From: Ochotona curzoniae
Lineage: Eukaryota > Chordata > Mammalia > Lagomorpha > Ochotonidae
Direction: 5' to 3'
NCBI RefSeq assembly: GCF_017591425.1
Contig: NW_024464918.1
Coordinates: forward strand, 25,200,001-25,264,000
DNA length: 64,000 bases
Shown: positions 1-11,085 of the stretch, piece after piece
Position numbering within the stretch: position 1 is the stretch's first letter
Layout of the letters: every line of letters starts with the position of its first letter
The notes under the pieces: model-generated
Database searches by the model: none
Told to the model about the DNA's origin: nothing
Seen by the model: only the letters and a program-made list of their open reading frames with translations
Translations under genes and position numbers: made by a program

Positions 1-1012
1 AATTTCTGCACCTATCCTGAAAGTCCGCTTTCCATAGGAGAAAGTCACCACCATCCAGAGCGGAACGACACAATTGCATCCAATCACTAGGAGTAAGATT
101 CAAACTTGAAAAGGATTCTACCAGTGCCAGAGTAAAGGGTGCCTGGGCACCATAATCTTTAACAGCCTGCTTTATATTTTTGAGGTCTTTAAATTGAAGG
201 GGCTGATGCTCCCGGCGAGGGGGACCCCCTCGAACTGGGACCTCTATGACTGGGAAACATCGAACCCCGCCTACTGGCTGATCAGTGGGGCTATCACTCC
301 AGGGCCGCATGGGATACTTATTGGGTGAATGGCCCACAGCTTCCTCCTCAGGAGGAGCGGTAGGGGTCACAAAATTAGGGGCATATGGTGGTTGCCATGA
401 ATTGGACAACTTGCCAGAGAAATGTTTATCTATTCCCGCCTTCTTTAATTTTCTTTTAATTTCCCTAATTTCTTGCTTTAAGAAAATCTTCTCCTCATCT
501 CTTTTGTTCTCACTCACTACTGAAGAAGAGGCCTCATTCTCTTCTGAAGAAGAGGCTTCGTTCTCCAAAGAGCCAGCTTCACTCTCCTCTAAAGAAGAGG
601 TCTCATTCAGGGTGGCCTCACTCGAGGTGGCCTCACTTGAGGACTCAGTTGAGGCTTCCACAGACAGCAAAACCTCCCTTTCCTGGATTTCTTCAAAAGT
701 ATTCTGCACTTCTTTTAACTGTTTTTTAACTTCCACCTTATCACTAAATAAAGAATCACGGACTAAGCGCCACAAAGAAAAGTTGGCAATAGGGAAATTC
801 TCTGGGTCCTTTTGCAAGCAGGATTGCAAATTAGCCTTAACCTGTTCCCAATCGGGGACACTCAAGCTCCCTGAAACAATAAACCAAGGACTACTGGATT
901 GAACGGCTTTAACAAAATTTCTAATCATCCTAGTTTTAACTGGCTTCCCCAGTTGATGTAAAAGTTCTTCAAGCTCAGCAGCCAATTTATCCTTGGAGAA
1001 GGCAGAACCCAT
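1..1012 (-). CDS. gag: Endogenous betaretrovirus-like gag, 5' part, open to the window edge
   Basis: The ATG is at 1012-1010 on the minus strand, and the frame has no stop for 337 codons until it leaves the window at base 2. The product would be the retroviral structural polyprotein. The N-terminus is Met-Gly-Ser-Ala, which fits N-myristoylation. The first ~100 residues look like a betaretroviral matrix domain (PWFIVSGSLSVPDW near residue 42). A Glu/Ser-rich low-complexity linker follows (about residues 120-170), then a PTAP late-domain motif at residues 217-220, a proline-rich stretch, and in the last ~70 residues what looks like the start of capsid (LTPSDW, then GDFLLWKADF). Capsid C-terminus, nucleocapsid, pro, pol and env would lie left of the window. 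The start was chosen because it is the first ATG after the leader and gives the Gly-2 context. It is a viral relic, not a host gene; family rank is inferred from matrix/capsid wording. Confidence 0.85.
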   Translation of the reverse strand, partial: MGSAFSKDKLAAELEELLHQLGKPVKTRMIRNFVKAVQSSSPWFIVSGSLSVPDWEQVKANLQSCLQKDPENFPIANFSLWRLVRDSLFSDKVEVKKQLKEVQNTFEEIQEREVLLSVEASTESSSEATSSEATLNETSSLEESEAGSLENEASSSEENEASSSVVSENKRDEEKIFLKQEIREIKRKLKKAGIDKHFSGKLSNSWQPPYAPNFVTPTAPPEEEAVGHSPNKYPMRPWSDSPTDQPVGGVRCFPVIEVPVRGGPPRREHQPLQFKDLKNIKQAVKDYGAQAPFTLALVESFSSLNLTPSDWMQLCRSALDGGDFLLWKADFQDRCRN

Positions 1013-1280
1013 CTTTTTTGCAAGGTAAATGAAACACCAAGATCCAACAATACTTCAAAACAAAGGTAAAACCTTACTGTATTTCACAACAAATCTTAAA
1101 CCAAACTGTGTTTCAAAACAAGACTAAAACCTACTATATTTCACAATAAATCTTAAACCAAACTGTATTTCAAAAGAAAACTCCCTCTCCTACCAGTTTA
1201 GGAAAGTCTTACAATACGTCCCACTTACCTGCTGGCCAGCTTCCCGGGACGACCCTTCGTCGTGTATCCTCTCTTTCTCG
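1013..1280 (-). other. Retroviral leader with splice donor and 57 bp tandem repeat
   Basis: The untranslated leader lies between the primer-binding site and gag. A consensus splice donor (AG|GTAAGT on the minus strand) sits at 1229-1223, in the right place for subgenomic env splicing. A tandem repeat with a 57 bp period covers about 1050-1178: blocks at 1076-1121 and 1133-1178 are nearly identical, and a partial third copy lies toward gag. The packaging signal would be expected here, but I cannot define it by eye. Confidence 0.75.
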
Positions 1281-1298
1281 ATCTCGGTGGAACCTCCA
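1281..1298 (-). promoter_or_regulatory. Primer-binding site, tRNA-Gln type
   Basis: The plus strand reads atctcggtggaacctcca, identical to the last 18 nt of mature mammalian tRNA-Gln including CCA. The element strand is therefore complementary to that tRNA. It lies two bases inside the LTR edge at 1301, the normal position for a minus-strand DNA primer site. Confidence 0.85.
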
Positions 1299-1300
1299 GA

Positions 1301-1644
1301 TGTTGGCAACGCCCGCGTTGCCAAGTACCCCGAGCCCCGAGTCGAGCGGAGGGACTAGGGTTATGAGACAGACAAGACAGACAACACACAACACACTGAG
1401 ACTTGTTCCTGTGAAGTGAAACCTTTATTCAAAGTCAAACTCTCTTATATAGTTTGCTTGGCCCCTCCCAGGATCTTCCCAATGGTTAAGCAACACCTAA
1501 GCTCCCCCAAGGACATGCAAAAAGGGGAAGCAGGAAGGAGGGAAATTGCAGTCAGGACGTGCAAGAATGGGAGGCAGGAAGGAGGGAAATTGCAGTCAAG
1601 CCACGGGCTAAATGTATCAGGCCATGATTGCCCTTCCTGTTACA
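1301..1644 (-). mobile_element. 5' LTR of the endogenous retrovirus (344 bp)
   Basis: In element orientation the LTR begins TGTAACAGG at 1644 and ends GCCAACA at 1301, giving the expected TG...CA ends. A TATA box (TATATAAG) lies at about 1451-1444 and AATAAA at 1429-1424, followed by a GT-rich tract, so the poly(A) signal sits just upstream of a short R region. A GC-rich 9 bp-stem hairpin (1303-1324) lies at the end of U5. U3 carries a 44 bp tandem duplication. The 3' LTR is outside the window, so neither LTR divergence nor the target duplication can be read; the host side would start ccttgg at 1645. Confidence 0.82.
1511..1598 (-). repeat. 44 bp tandem duplication in LTR U3
   Basis: Units 1511-1554 and 1555-1598 abut directly and differ at four positions. 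The last 25 bases of each (caggaaggagggaaattgca core) are identical. Directly repeated U3 blocks upstream of a TATA box are typical of retroviral enhancers; enhancer function here is inferred. Confidence 0.85.
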
Positions 1645-1899
1645 CCTTGGAGAAACAAGCTGTGCTGTGGAGTTAACCCTTGGGAGACCCGGCCGTGCAG
1701 TATCATGTTTCCTGTGGCTCCGCGTGATTAGGTTATGTTCAGAGATTGTATTTTATTTTAAATGCAGGGAAAAGCCACTGAAAGATTTTTGGCCAACTCT
1801 GATCTGGTCTGACTTGTGCTTGCCACCCAAGTTGGGTGGTGAAGTCTCAATAGGTTGGTTCTCTAGCTTCCTGAATAGATTTTGTACACACTATTTTTC
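1645..1899. other. Host flank, no feature seen
   Basis: Unique-looking host DNA directly outside the LTR. I see no repeat or coding signal. Confidence 0.5.
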
Positions 1900-2045
1900 A
1901 CTTTTACTGATCTGTACCTATTCACATATCAGCTCCATGGAGGTGAGGGCTTGCTCATCTGTGTTACTACTATCTCACTGATGTCTGGGATTATATCTGG
2001 TGTGGAGTAGGTCCCTGATGATTAGTTGATGAATGAATGAGTAAA
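1900..2045 (+). mobile_element. L2 3'-end fragment
   Basis: The stretch reads like a diverged LINE-2 tail: 'ctccatggaggtgagggcttgctcatctgt' wording (compressed), then gtaggtccctgatgattag and gatgaatgaatgagtaaatg. Confidence 0.6.
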
Positions 2046-4644
2046 TGAATGGATCAAAGAACACATTAATGAAATTATCACACAAATGAGCAGAAAGTAT
2101 GGTGAGTGCTGTGAAAAAAGCATAGAGACCCATGAAAGTCTATCATGAGGTCTTTCACTGATGGCTGTGAGGGTGATTGAAGCTGGAGCTTGGGGATAGA
2201 AGAGGACAAGAAGTGGATAATGGATTATTTGGTACAGAAAAATGAACAAGGCCTACTGATGCACAGATAAGGAGACTAGAGGTGTGCCTAAGCGTTATAG
2301 GTGAGCTGTTTAGCTCTGCCTAACAACCTGGACTGTTGAGTTCCGCTTAAAAGTAGTGTGAGTGACTGCTTCCAAGTTGCATTTTAGTTACCAGTACAAG
2401 AAAGCTCCAGAATAGCTGGCATACTTTTCCAAATAAGGAGATTCTCTCACTAGAAATACAGAGATAAAAGGGGTTGTTTTTATAGTGCCTGTGGGAATCA
2501 GCTGGTAGCAGTCTTGGAGACTTTCCCCAGCATTCCCTCCATTAATCTCCTGATATAGCTATAAGGTTTCCATGCCACCATAACAGTTTTGTCCATTTTA
2601 TCAAAAAAGTAGCTGGCCCTGTTGGGGTGGCATTGGACAAGAGCTTATCCTGTCCCTGAATGGTTACACCTACTCTCTGTCTCCCCAACCGTCTACCACA
2701 CTCACTCTTGCTCTCAATAGGGCTTGGTACACAAGTATTTACAACTCAGAGTTGACCTGCCTAATTGAGATAAAGTACCCCTCATATCCTACAGACTTTT
2801 ATGGACTGTGTGATCAATAATCATAAAGAACAAATTCAGAGTTAAGTGTTCCTCATTCTGGATTCTGAAAGTGATTCCCCTGAAATTCACTGCCAAAGAT
2901 GGGCACTATTGTATTACAAATTACAAATAAATTCCCTTTTATCTTATTGTTCCCCAAAGAATTGCTGTTGTTTTACTGTCCTTATTTCAAAAGTTGCAAC
3001 AGAGCAGCCTGGTTCCATGCATGTATATGAAGCATATATTTTTTTCTTTTTCCCTCAATTTCTAAATTTGCAATGTGTTGGCTAGCCAGCACTCCTGAAT
3101 TTGTCCCATGAAGGATTTTGCTGGGGATTCCAGTTTCTTTGACATAAATATTGGAGCTGAGCTTACAGAGGATTCTTTCACAAGTTTTGGAAAAGTCTTC
3201 ACTTCGGATATAAGATGTGTTGGCCTTTCTTCGACATAACAGGCTGCTCAACTCCTCACATGGAGACTTGGATGTATGACTCTGTCAACAGGTTCAAGTC
3301 CTAAGCTATGATGACACCATAAACAGGATGGAGGCTCAATCACGCCAAGCTTCCTCCTTTGATTGTACCCTACTGCCTTTCCTTGGATAGATGCATCTGT
3401 ACCCAGTTGATTACTTTTATGAAAACAATTGTGCACTACTGGTGTCTGCTCAGGTAAAGCATACACTACTTAGTATATATCCTAATCATCAAAACTCTTC
3501 ATGAGTTAAATAAAGTGCTGAAGGTCTGATGAGCTCTCTTTCACCAAATATGTCCTAGGCATCTCAGAGATGCTCACATTAATTGCCACTGTTATAATTC
3601 AATATACAATACATCCATCTTCTACTGATTTTTATATTTTTCTCCACTAACATGAGGTTCCAGCGCCTTTATAAATGCAGCAAAAGTTCAAAGAAGGTAG
3701 GTGTTAAGCTAGGACACTTTTTGGGTCTCCAGATGGGAATTTTGTATCCACCTCCCTGATATTTTCTGACTGTTCCTGTATTTGTCTCAATTTTACACAG
3801 GGCTCAATATTACAGTTCACAAAAATTAATGAGCATTTTCTTACTTCTTTTAAAACATGTCTTTTGGAATTGTCCTGCCATAGTGGAATCTGAATAAGAA
3901 TATGAGACAATATTCATAGCCCAGTATTTAAACTATAGCACAAATCCCTGGGAATTTTGGGCATATGACCTCTATTGTGTTTGATGTATATTAGGGAGGG
4001 AATAAAGGAGCATATCTGATTAAGCTCTGAATTATTCAATGTCATTCCAGTGTGCGTATTTCTTGCCCTGGCTTCCAGTGCCTTGAGTGTTTGGTGCTTT
4101 ATTTCTCTTAGTTCTAAGCTTAATCACTTAACCTTGTCTCTGTGTTTGCACCAGCTGTCATTTTTTCAGTCACTTGATATTTGATACCTTCATCTTCTGT
4201 CCCTCCTGGAACCTTCAAACATATGATAACTGCGGTAAGACAGTTCACACCAGGTACTCCTGTGCACATACACTCACCAAACCCACACACTCATCAGTCC
4301 ATACCCTCTTCTACCCATCCTTCGGGTCTCAATTCAAGCACTACCCTTGCAGAAAAGCCCACTCTGGGCCCACAGGTTAAATCCGGTTCCTTATTATTCC
4401 TTGGGGAATCTTATAGAGACTCTTCCCTTCCTTCAGAGCACTTGAACTTGGTTGCAAATTATGTAATCACTTGGATAATTCTCCAGTAGGGCCAGGCACC
4501 ACCCAATGTTTTGTGAACTCTGTGAGAAGTCATTTTGTGAGAAGGATCTATTTTTTTCCTTCACCTTCATATATAGAGCTTACTATATAGTAATGGGTTA
4601 AAGAAAGAATGGATGCATGACTAGATAAGTGAAGACAAAGGAAT

Positions 4645-4645
<1 letters not shown>
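2046..4645. other. Unique non-coding stretch
   Basis: No recognisable gene, RNA gene or young repeat in these 2.6 kb. Bases 2070-2170 may be further eroded L2 on the minus strand (a gtgctgtgaaaaaag core). Open frames stay under about 105 codons and show no domain I recognise. Confidence 0.5.

Positions 4646-4689
<44 letters not shown>
4646..4689. repeat. (GT)22 microsatellite
   Basis: An uninterrupted GT dinucleotide run of 44 bases. Confidence 0.98.
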
Positions 4690-4690
<1 letters not shown>

Positions 4691-5770
4691 TTTCTGGGAA
4701 CAGGAAAGCTGCTAACATAACTTGCAGAATCTATCTTCAGTTTTCGTTAATTCTTGCTTTTCTGATAAACAGAAAGTGGAGATGACAGTATCTTTCAGAT
4801 GAATCAACCTCTTTGCTTAGTCTGCTTCAAGAATCAGCATTCATTCAGCCACATAAAGATTATGAATGATTCATGTGCCTTTGTGTGGCATTTAAGGGAA
4901 AAAAATCTATTTATATGCTTACAAATATCATATAACTACAATGTCTTGTTAACTGTGTAACTGTGTTACTTCCAACTTAATCACAGATACAGCAATTATT
5001 TATTTGTAACACCATTAATAAGCTGCTAATGTGCCAAACATAAATGATTCAGTCAACAGATGTTTGAAGATGTCAACAGTGACCCATTGCATGTCAGGCT
5101 ACACACTCTGATCATTGAGCAGTAGTGGTCTTCCTTCGTCTTCCCCTTCCTGTTTCACCTCCTCATAGGAGCCTGTGGAATTTGGGATGATTCCAAGCAG
5201 ATGGGATGAAGAGTACAAATACATATGCAGAAGCTTAGAAATGATAGCGGGGAGGCCCCATCACCCAGTTTTGACTGGTACAGTACAGCTGGGAATGCAT
5301 TTTTGATCATGTACCAGATAATTCAAATACTTGCAGAATGGAGAAAGGTTGATAAAAAGCACATGGGGAATTGGGCAGCTTAAAATAGTCAAGATTTCAA
5401 ACCTAGCCTAGATTTGAGGTTTAGATTCTAGATGCCCATCCAAAAACTGGCTTAGGGAGAAATGGCAAGCATAATTTTACTAATAAATTATATTTAAATA
5501 TGAAAACTAAGATCTTTAAGAATTACACTTTGGCTTCCTGCTAGGTAAGGTATGCCTATCTTCTGTGTCCAAAATGGAATCCTGAAAAATCTGCTCTATT
5601 GTTCATGAGTAGCACCCTCTTATAGCACACACTGTGAGGACTGGAGCCAGGATTCTATGCTAGTAGGTCTCAAACACTGGCAATACAATCTTGCATTGCA
5701 GCTTCCATTTTCCTGCAAGATTTGTCAACTTTGGAATAATGCTTCTTATTCATTCATTCACCTTTGTATT
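4690..5770. other. Unique non-coding stretch
   Basis: AT-rich sequence with no repeat or gene signal that I can name. Confidence 0.45.
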
Positions 5771-6096
5771 AAAAGGAAGAAAAAGGAAGAAAAGGGGGAG
5801 CGAGAGAGAGAGAGAGATCTTCCATCTGCAGGTTTACTCCCCCAGATGGCCACAATGACTGAGATTGAGTCTAATGGAAGTCAGGAACCAGAATCTTCTT
5901 CAAGATCTCCAACATGTGTGACAAGGTCCCAAGGACATGAGCCATCTTCTACTGTTTTCCCAGACACATTATTACAGAGTTCCATCAGAACTGAAGCAGC
6001 TGGGACACAAAGCAGTGCCCACAAGGAACCAGTGTCCACATGGGATGTTAACATTGCAGAGGGCAGCTTTACCTACTGTTACCAAAGTGCCAGCCC
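5771..6096 (-). mobile_element. CSINE, minus strand
   Basis: Reading left to right gives the reversed element: A/G-rich tail, gagagagagagagatcttcc, the body (gatggccacaatgactgag, caaggtcccaaggacatgag), and at the far end the reversed tRNA-like head stopping at ccagccc. It is strongly diverged, so an old copy. Confidence 0.85.
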
Positions 6097-6203
6097 TAGA
6101 ATCAAGACTAATCAAGAAATCTAACTGGAATATATATAAGCAATTTACTTAAGACTGCATAAAAGTGAAAGTTTAGCCTAGTTAGTAAGAAATTCAAGTT
6201 CCA

Positions 6204-6400
6204 CATGCCAGCATTCTGGTATAGTGGGTAAAGTTTCTGTTGAAGTGGTGACATCCCATATGTGCTCTGGTTTGAGTCTTGTTGTTCCACTCTGATCCAG
6301 CTTCCTGATACTGTACCTGGGAAAGCGGTGGAAGATGTGGCTGTGCAGACTCCTGGAGGATGCACAGGGTCATCAGAGCCTTCCCACATGTTCAGAAGAC
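6204..6400 (+). mobile_element. Old CSINE, head and body, 3' end missing
   Basis: The tRNA-like head is readable (gccagcattctggtatagtg then ggtttgagtc), followed by the body wording gggaaagcggtggaagatg. The 3' A-rich tail is lost. It sits about 110 bp from the minus-strand copy at 5771-6096. Confidence 0.75.
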
Positions 6401-7984
6401 CATCTTTAGGAGGCCTGCAGGAAGGACTGAGCAGTCTTTAACCTTGTCACACGCACAACTAAGTAAGCTCAACAAGAAGGAGTTGAAGTACCTTTCCTTA
6501 GTTAAAGAAAAAAAAAAGCAAAGAATAATTTAAACAGTTACTAGAAGCTATGGTGCAGCTAGGCATTCTAACTCTGGCACTCTACTTGATGACTAATGTC
6601 TAGCTTCATCAAAATTCACCACTTAATTCCAGTATGAAACCAGGCTTACTTTGAATGTTAATATCTGTCATTATAACACATATCCATTTTGATATTTATT
6701 AATATGGTAAATTTAGGCACCTTTTTGTCCTGGACATTATGACATGGATGTTGAGATTCAAAGGTAATTTTCGCACCATTAGTGCCTTCAAAAAATACTG
6801 CAACCTAGCAGTTCTTTATTTCTTCCGCCATCATGGCTCTCTCTGAGAGTCTGAGGAAGACCCAGGAACTAGAAATATGTGTCTTCAAAATTTTACAAAT
6901 GATTTTTAACTGGTACCTTAAAGTTGAAAAGCCAGCTATCAATCCATGGACCCTTGCTCTGCCACAAGCCCAATATGGGCAATTGGAATGAGAAACCATT
7001 CAATGGAAACATTCACTGGAGAAGAAAGTAGCAATGCTTTGTGGTAAAGTTCTTTTTCCTATCATCATCTTCTGCAGTAAACCTACTCTGCATCTGCTTG
7101 AGGAGGCAAGATGGTGACAGGTTAGTTCAAGATACTCATCTAAAAGGAAGCAGAATTCAGACTAGAGCCCAGGTTTTTGATGTGTGTTCTGTTTTACCAA
7201 ATGATATGTCATCAACAAGTTTAAATTAAAAATAAATAATGTCCACCAGATGGAAAGTCCTACCCCATCATCAGTATGGATATCATTAAAGTTTAGAAAT
7301 AATCTCTCTATACATTGCTTATGGAATGAATCCTTCCTATTCATTTATATGTGCCTTGAAAACAGAAACTATGACTGTTGAAGTTCCAGTTTCTCAGTGC
7401 CTAGCAAAGGACAAGCATGTAGTTGGCATTCGTTGTCTGCTGAGAAAATAGAAACTCATTATTCAAAGGAGGTTTAGAAACAACCTTCCACTAAATTTGT
7501 TCCTCAGTTTGTGTTGTGCCTTCAAAGATTATCTCTAGGGCATGAAACTTGTCATCAGTTTTTTGCCATATGACTCTGTTTTACCTGTGTGTCTTTTGTC
7601 CTTTTTTCTTCCTATGTTTTGTCACTGTATGTGATATTTGATAAGTGGAACTAAGCTGGGTTGAGTCTAGTTTAAACATTAACACCAAGCAGTCTTTCAG
7701 TTCACACAATGAAAATTTTTTCCATGGTATTTGCCAAAATAGGGAAAAAAAAAACCACCGTAAGCAATAATTTAATTATTTAAATTAGTTGCAGAATTTG
7801 AATGTTTTTAGCTGAAGCTTATTTTTAAAAAATAGGGGGAAAAATTAAACAGTAACTTACCAACCCCAGCTAAATGACAATTTTGGAAAGCAGTGTGGTT
7901 GCTAAAGCAATAAATGAGCAGCTTAGCCCCTCTTGGGTCTTGGAAGCTATACCCACCCTTGCCAGGAATGAATAAACGAATAGT
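6401..7984. other. Unique non-coding stretch
   Basis: Nothing codes here. 7345-7440 has weak L2-tail wording (cagtgcctagcaaaggacaa, then gtagttggcat), probably an eroded plus-strand L2. Confidence 0.45.
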
Positions 7985-8100
7985 CCTGCGTTTTATTTAA
8001 CTTCACTGAACTCCTTGAGGGCAGGGTCCATTCCTGCTCCATCTTTGAGTTCTAGAAAATTGCCTGACACATAATGAATACTCAGAAATTCTTATTAAGT
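7985..8100 (+). mobile_element. L2 3'-end fragment
   Basis: Contains ctccttgagggcagggtcca followed by cctgacacataatgaatact, the conserved L2 tail order. Confidence 0.7.
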
Positions 8101-9549
8101 TAAACTGGAATTTTATAAAATTCAAATATATTTAAGATATAGTTTCATATGTACATACATATTATATACACATCCTCTGTAGGTGAGCATCCTAAAAGAG
8201 TATGCTATAGCCATATCTTCCTATATTTAAGTAGCAAAAAATCCATAGCACTCACTTCTGTGTGAGCACAGGTAAATTTGGTTATATTGGATAATTTCAT
8301 CTAGAAGCGTGCCTGTTCTGGTTAGATACACCCTACACAGTAGCCAATTCTTTATCAGACTGTCTATGAAACATTTTTCAAAATGCATAGGTAATGAATC
8401 CATTTATGTACACCCTCAGAGTGAAGCAAGGGCTGGAGGCTGTTACCCAGGTTTGACCAGTTAAGTTTCGCTGCAGCACAGCCCACCTTCTCAATCACAT
8501 GGGCTCGTTGGGCCATGCCAAGCTGAGCATGGTTTACATTGTAGGTTGTTATCATATGTGAATGGCCACTTGTTATCATTTCTTTTAGCCTTATGTCCGT
8601 GGATGGTGAAAACTGCAGGTGACAGAGCTAAAGTCCCTTCAAGGAAGTAAAGAGATGCAAAAAAAAAAAAAAAAAGTAGAACACAGGACTAAGACCAGTG
8701 CAACTGGGAATTTGTGCAACTCACACAATAGTATCAAGAGCTTGGGAAATACCACAGTAGCATTGGAAGACAATGGGAACAACTATGGCCTGAGTAAGGT
8801 AGATCTCAGAGAAATTAAAGGAGCAGGGAGAGCAACTGAGAAAGCACAGTTCTAGGAACATAATGGAATGATTGCTTTTTTTAGCCAATTCAGTTACAAT
8901 TTCAACTTTTAGGTACATGGGGTGCTTACAGTATCAAGTTTCTTACAAGTCAGAAGCTCCAAGTTGTTTCAAGAACAGAAGGTAGCACAGGAGAAGGTCC
9001 TTCCTGGCTGTAAATCTAAATTAGCTCTGCAACAAGGAGAGCTGAAGTGAGGTGAGCACTTGGGAGCATTGCTAACACTAAGTATGTAATTATCCCACTT
9101 TCTCTAATAAAATTGCTTCCTTCTGTCTAGTTAGTGAATCTTGATGCCCTCACCAAGGGGATGGAGTCAATTCCACGTTTCTCTTCCATGTATTCTCTAG
9201 ACCCACACTGGCTGAACAAATTGTGGTCACTCTCTACCAGCACCTAATTTAGCATCCTGGTACTTAATAAATACTCAGCCCTATCAAATGTACTTACAAC
9301 AAGCAGTCTGGAAATAGGCTGCCTCATTTTTAAGCAGCTGTTTGAGAATTGTGCATTTTGCAAAAACTGAACTGACTTGTTAATAAAAAGTAAATAGTTC
9401 CATGTGTTACATAATATTCTTTTAGTGTTAGTTTCAAACCCACATGCCCCACAAGAGGAAATAAGAGAGAATGACTCAATTTTTTTTATTAAAAATGATG
9501 GTGAAATTCATTTATATTTTCTACAATGTGAACCTATCGTGTGTCCAGT
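8101..9549. other. Unique non-coding stretch with poly(A)
   Basis: Includes an uninterrupted poly(A) run at 8659-8674. I cannot connect the run to a retrotransposon body. No gene signal. Confidence 0.45.
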
Positions 9550-9650
9550 CTACTATGAATGTTGGAATGCACAGTGAATGAGGCAGATGAGTTTTCATGG
9601 TTATTACATTCCAGAAAGAGAAAGTAAAGGCAGACATAAGTAAATATATG
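9550..9650 (-). mobile_element. L2 fragment, minus strand
   Basis: The sequence gtgaatgaggcagatgag, then tggttattacattccagaaa resembles the reversed L2 segment that reads 'gagcttacattctag' when well preserved. Confidence 0.45.
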
Positions 9651-10434
9651 TGCCATGTCCTATAAAGAAAAAAGAAGTGGAGCAAAAGGATAAATAATGA
9701 GAGTTATAATTTTGCAAAAGGTCAAACATATCTCAGAACAAGAGAGGCTCAAACAAGAAGCCAAAATAAAATAAAGCAGCAACGTCTGTGAAACCAAGAT
9801 AGAGTCCCACATCCTGAGACCAGTTAACACCAAGGCCATGAAGCACAAATCTGCATATTTAGCCCAGTCAACAAATGGCAAAGAATCCAGTATATTTGGC
9901 CAAGGGAGGAGGAAAAGGAGAGGAGAAGAGGTTGGAGAGGGAGGAGGAAGGCAGATTTTTGCCAGACGTTGCAGGCCACGATGAGGCCAGATCAGATGGA
10001 ACACTCCCAACAACATTAAAATGATCCTAGTGAAGACTTCTGTCTTGAGTCAAAAGGGAATTAGGTATTCAGAAAATCCCCTCTTAATATCACACCCCTA
10101 AAAATGCTGCTGCACTTGCACAAATGTATGTATGTTGTCAAGAAAAGAGAGAAAGAATTCCTTGGAGACCAAAAATGTAAGTCCAGAGGGGATTGTAAAT
10201 GTAAGACTAAAAACTAAAAATGTAAAGAGACTAAAAATATAAGTCCAGCAAGCCCTGGAGTGCTATTTGCCCCTGGATTATCTGTCCATCCCTGGTGACC
10301 TAGAATCTGTATTTCTAAAGGGCTTTTCAAGTAAGAGATAGAGACACAAATATGAGACATATACAAGGAAGAACAGCAAGGCAAAGTCTACTCTTAAAGT
10401 CACAGCACTTCCTCGGTTAAAAAAGAGAAAGACC
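9651..10434. other. Unique non-coding stretch
   Basis: No repeat or gene recognised. A purine-rich patch (gaggaggaaaaggagaggag) lies near 9905. Confidence 0.45.
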
Positions 10435-10935
10435 ATCCAGCAATCCCAGTCCCAGATTTTTATGAAAGGAAATGGAATCCATACGTCAGAGATATCTGCA
10501 CACTCCTGCTTATTGCAGCGCTTTTCACAATACCCATGAAGCTAAAGCAAGCTAGGTGTCCACCCAGTCATTAATGGGAAAAAAAATACAGTACATGTAC
10601 ACAGTATGATGTTATTAAGCCACAAAACTATGAAATCTTGTCATTTGTAATAACACGAGTGCAACGGAAGGTCATCATGTGAAGTGAAAGAAGCAAAGCA
10701 GAGAAAGACAAATATTTCATTATGTCTCTTTTATGCGGAATCTAGAAAACTGGTGATCCCATAGGCGTTAAAAATATGATTAGTGGTTAACAGAGACTTG
10801 TGGGGAGGGAGGGAGTTGGAAAGATTGGTGGAAGTCCTGGACGTCTGTTACACAGCAGAGTGACTACATATCATGTCAATGAACTATATAGTTTTCTATT
10901 TTAAAACTAAGAGGTAGAATTTTTTAATAATTGCC
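10435..10935 (+). mobile_element. Old L1 3' end (ORF2 end into 3' UTR)
   Basis: Characteristic L1 word order survives: ccagcaatcccagtcccag, gagatatctgcacactcc, cttattgcagcgcttttcac, gtgtccacccagtc, a ttaagccacaaaac block, gaaagacaaatatttcatta, then the 3' UTR gttacacagcagagtgacta. Many substitutions and no intact frame. Confidence 0.85.
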
Positions 10936-11085
10936 ATAAAAATGTTTAATTCTTGAAAGTAAAAATATATAATTACTCTTTCAAACATTACACAATTTAT
11001 GCATGTAATAAAAATCATGTATTCATGAATGTGAACAATTCTGTATGCCAGTTTAAAAGACTTTTTAAAAGAAATAATAAAATGG

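Noticed and set aside
285..902. 205-codon plus-strand frame, the longest complete one in the window
   Set aside because: It is the antisense shadow of the ERV gag frame; the minus-strand reading has matrix/capsid features and LTR context.
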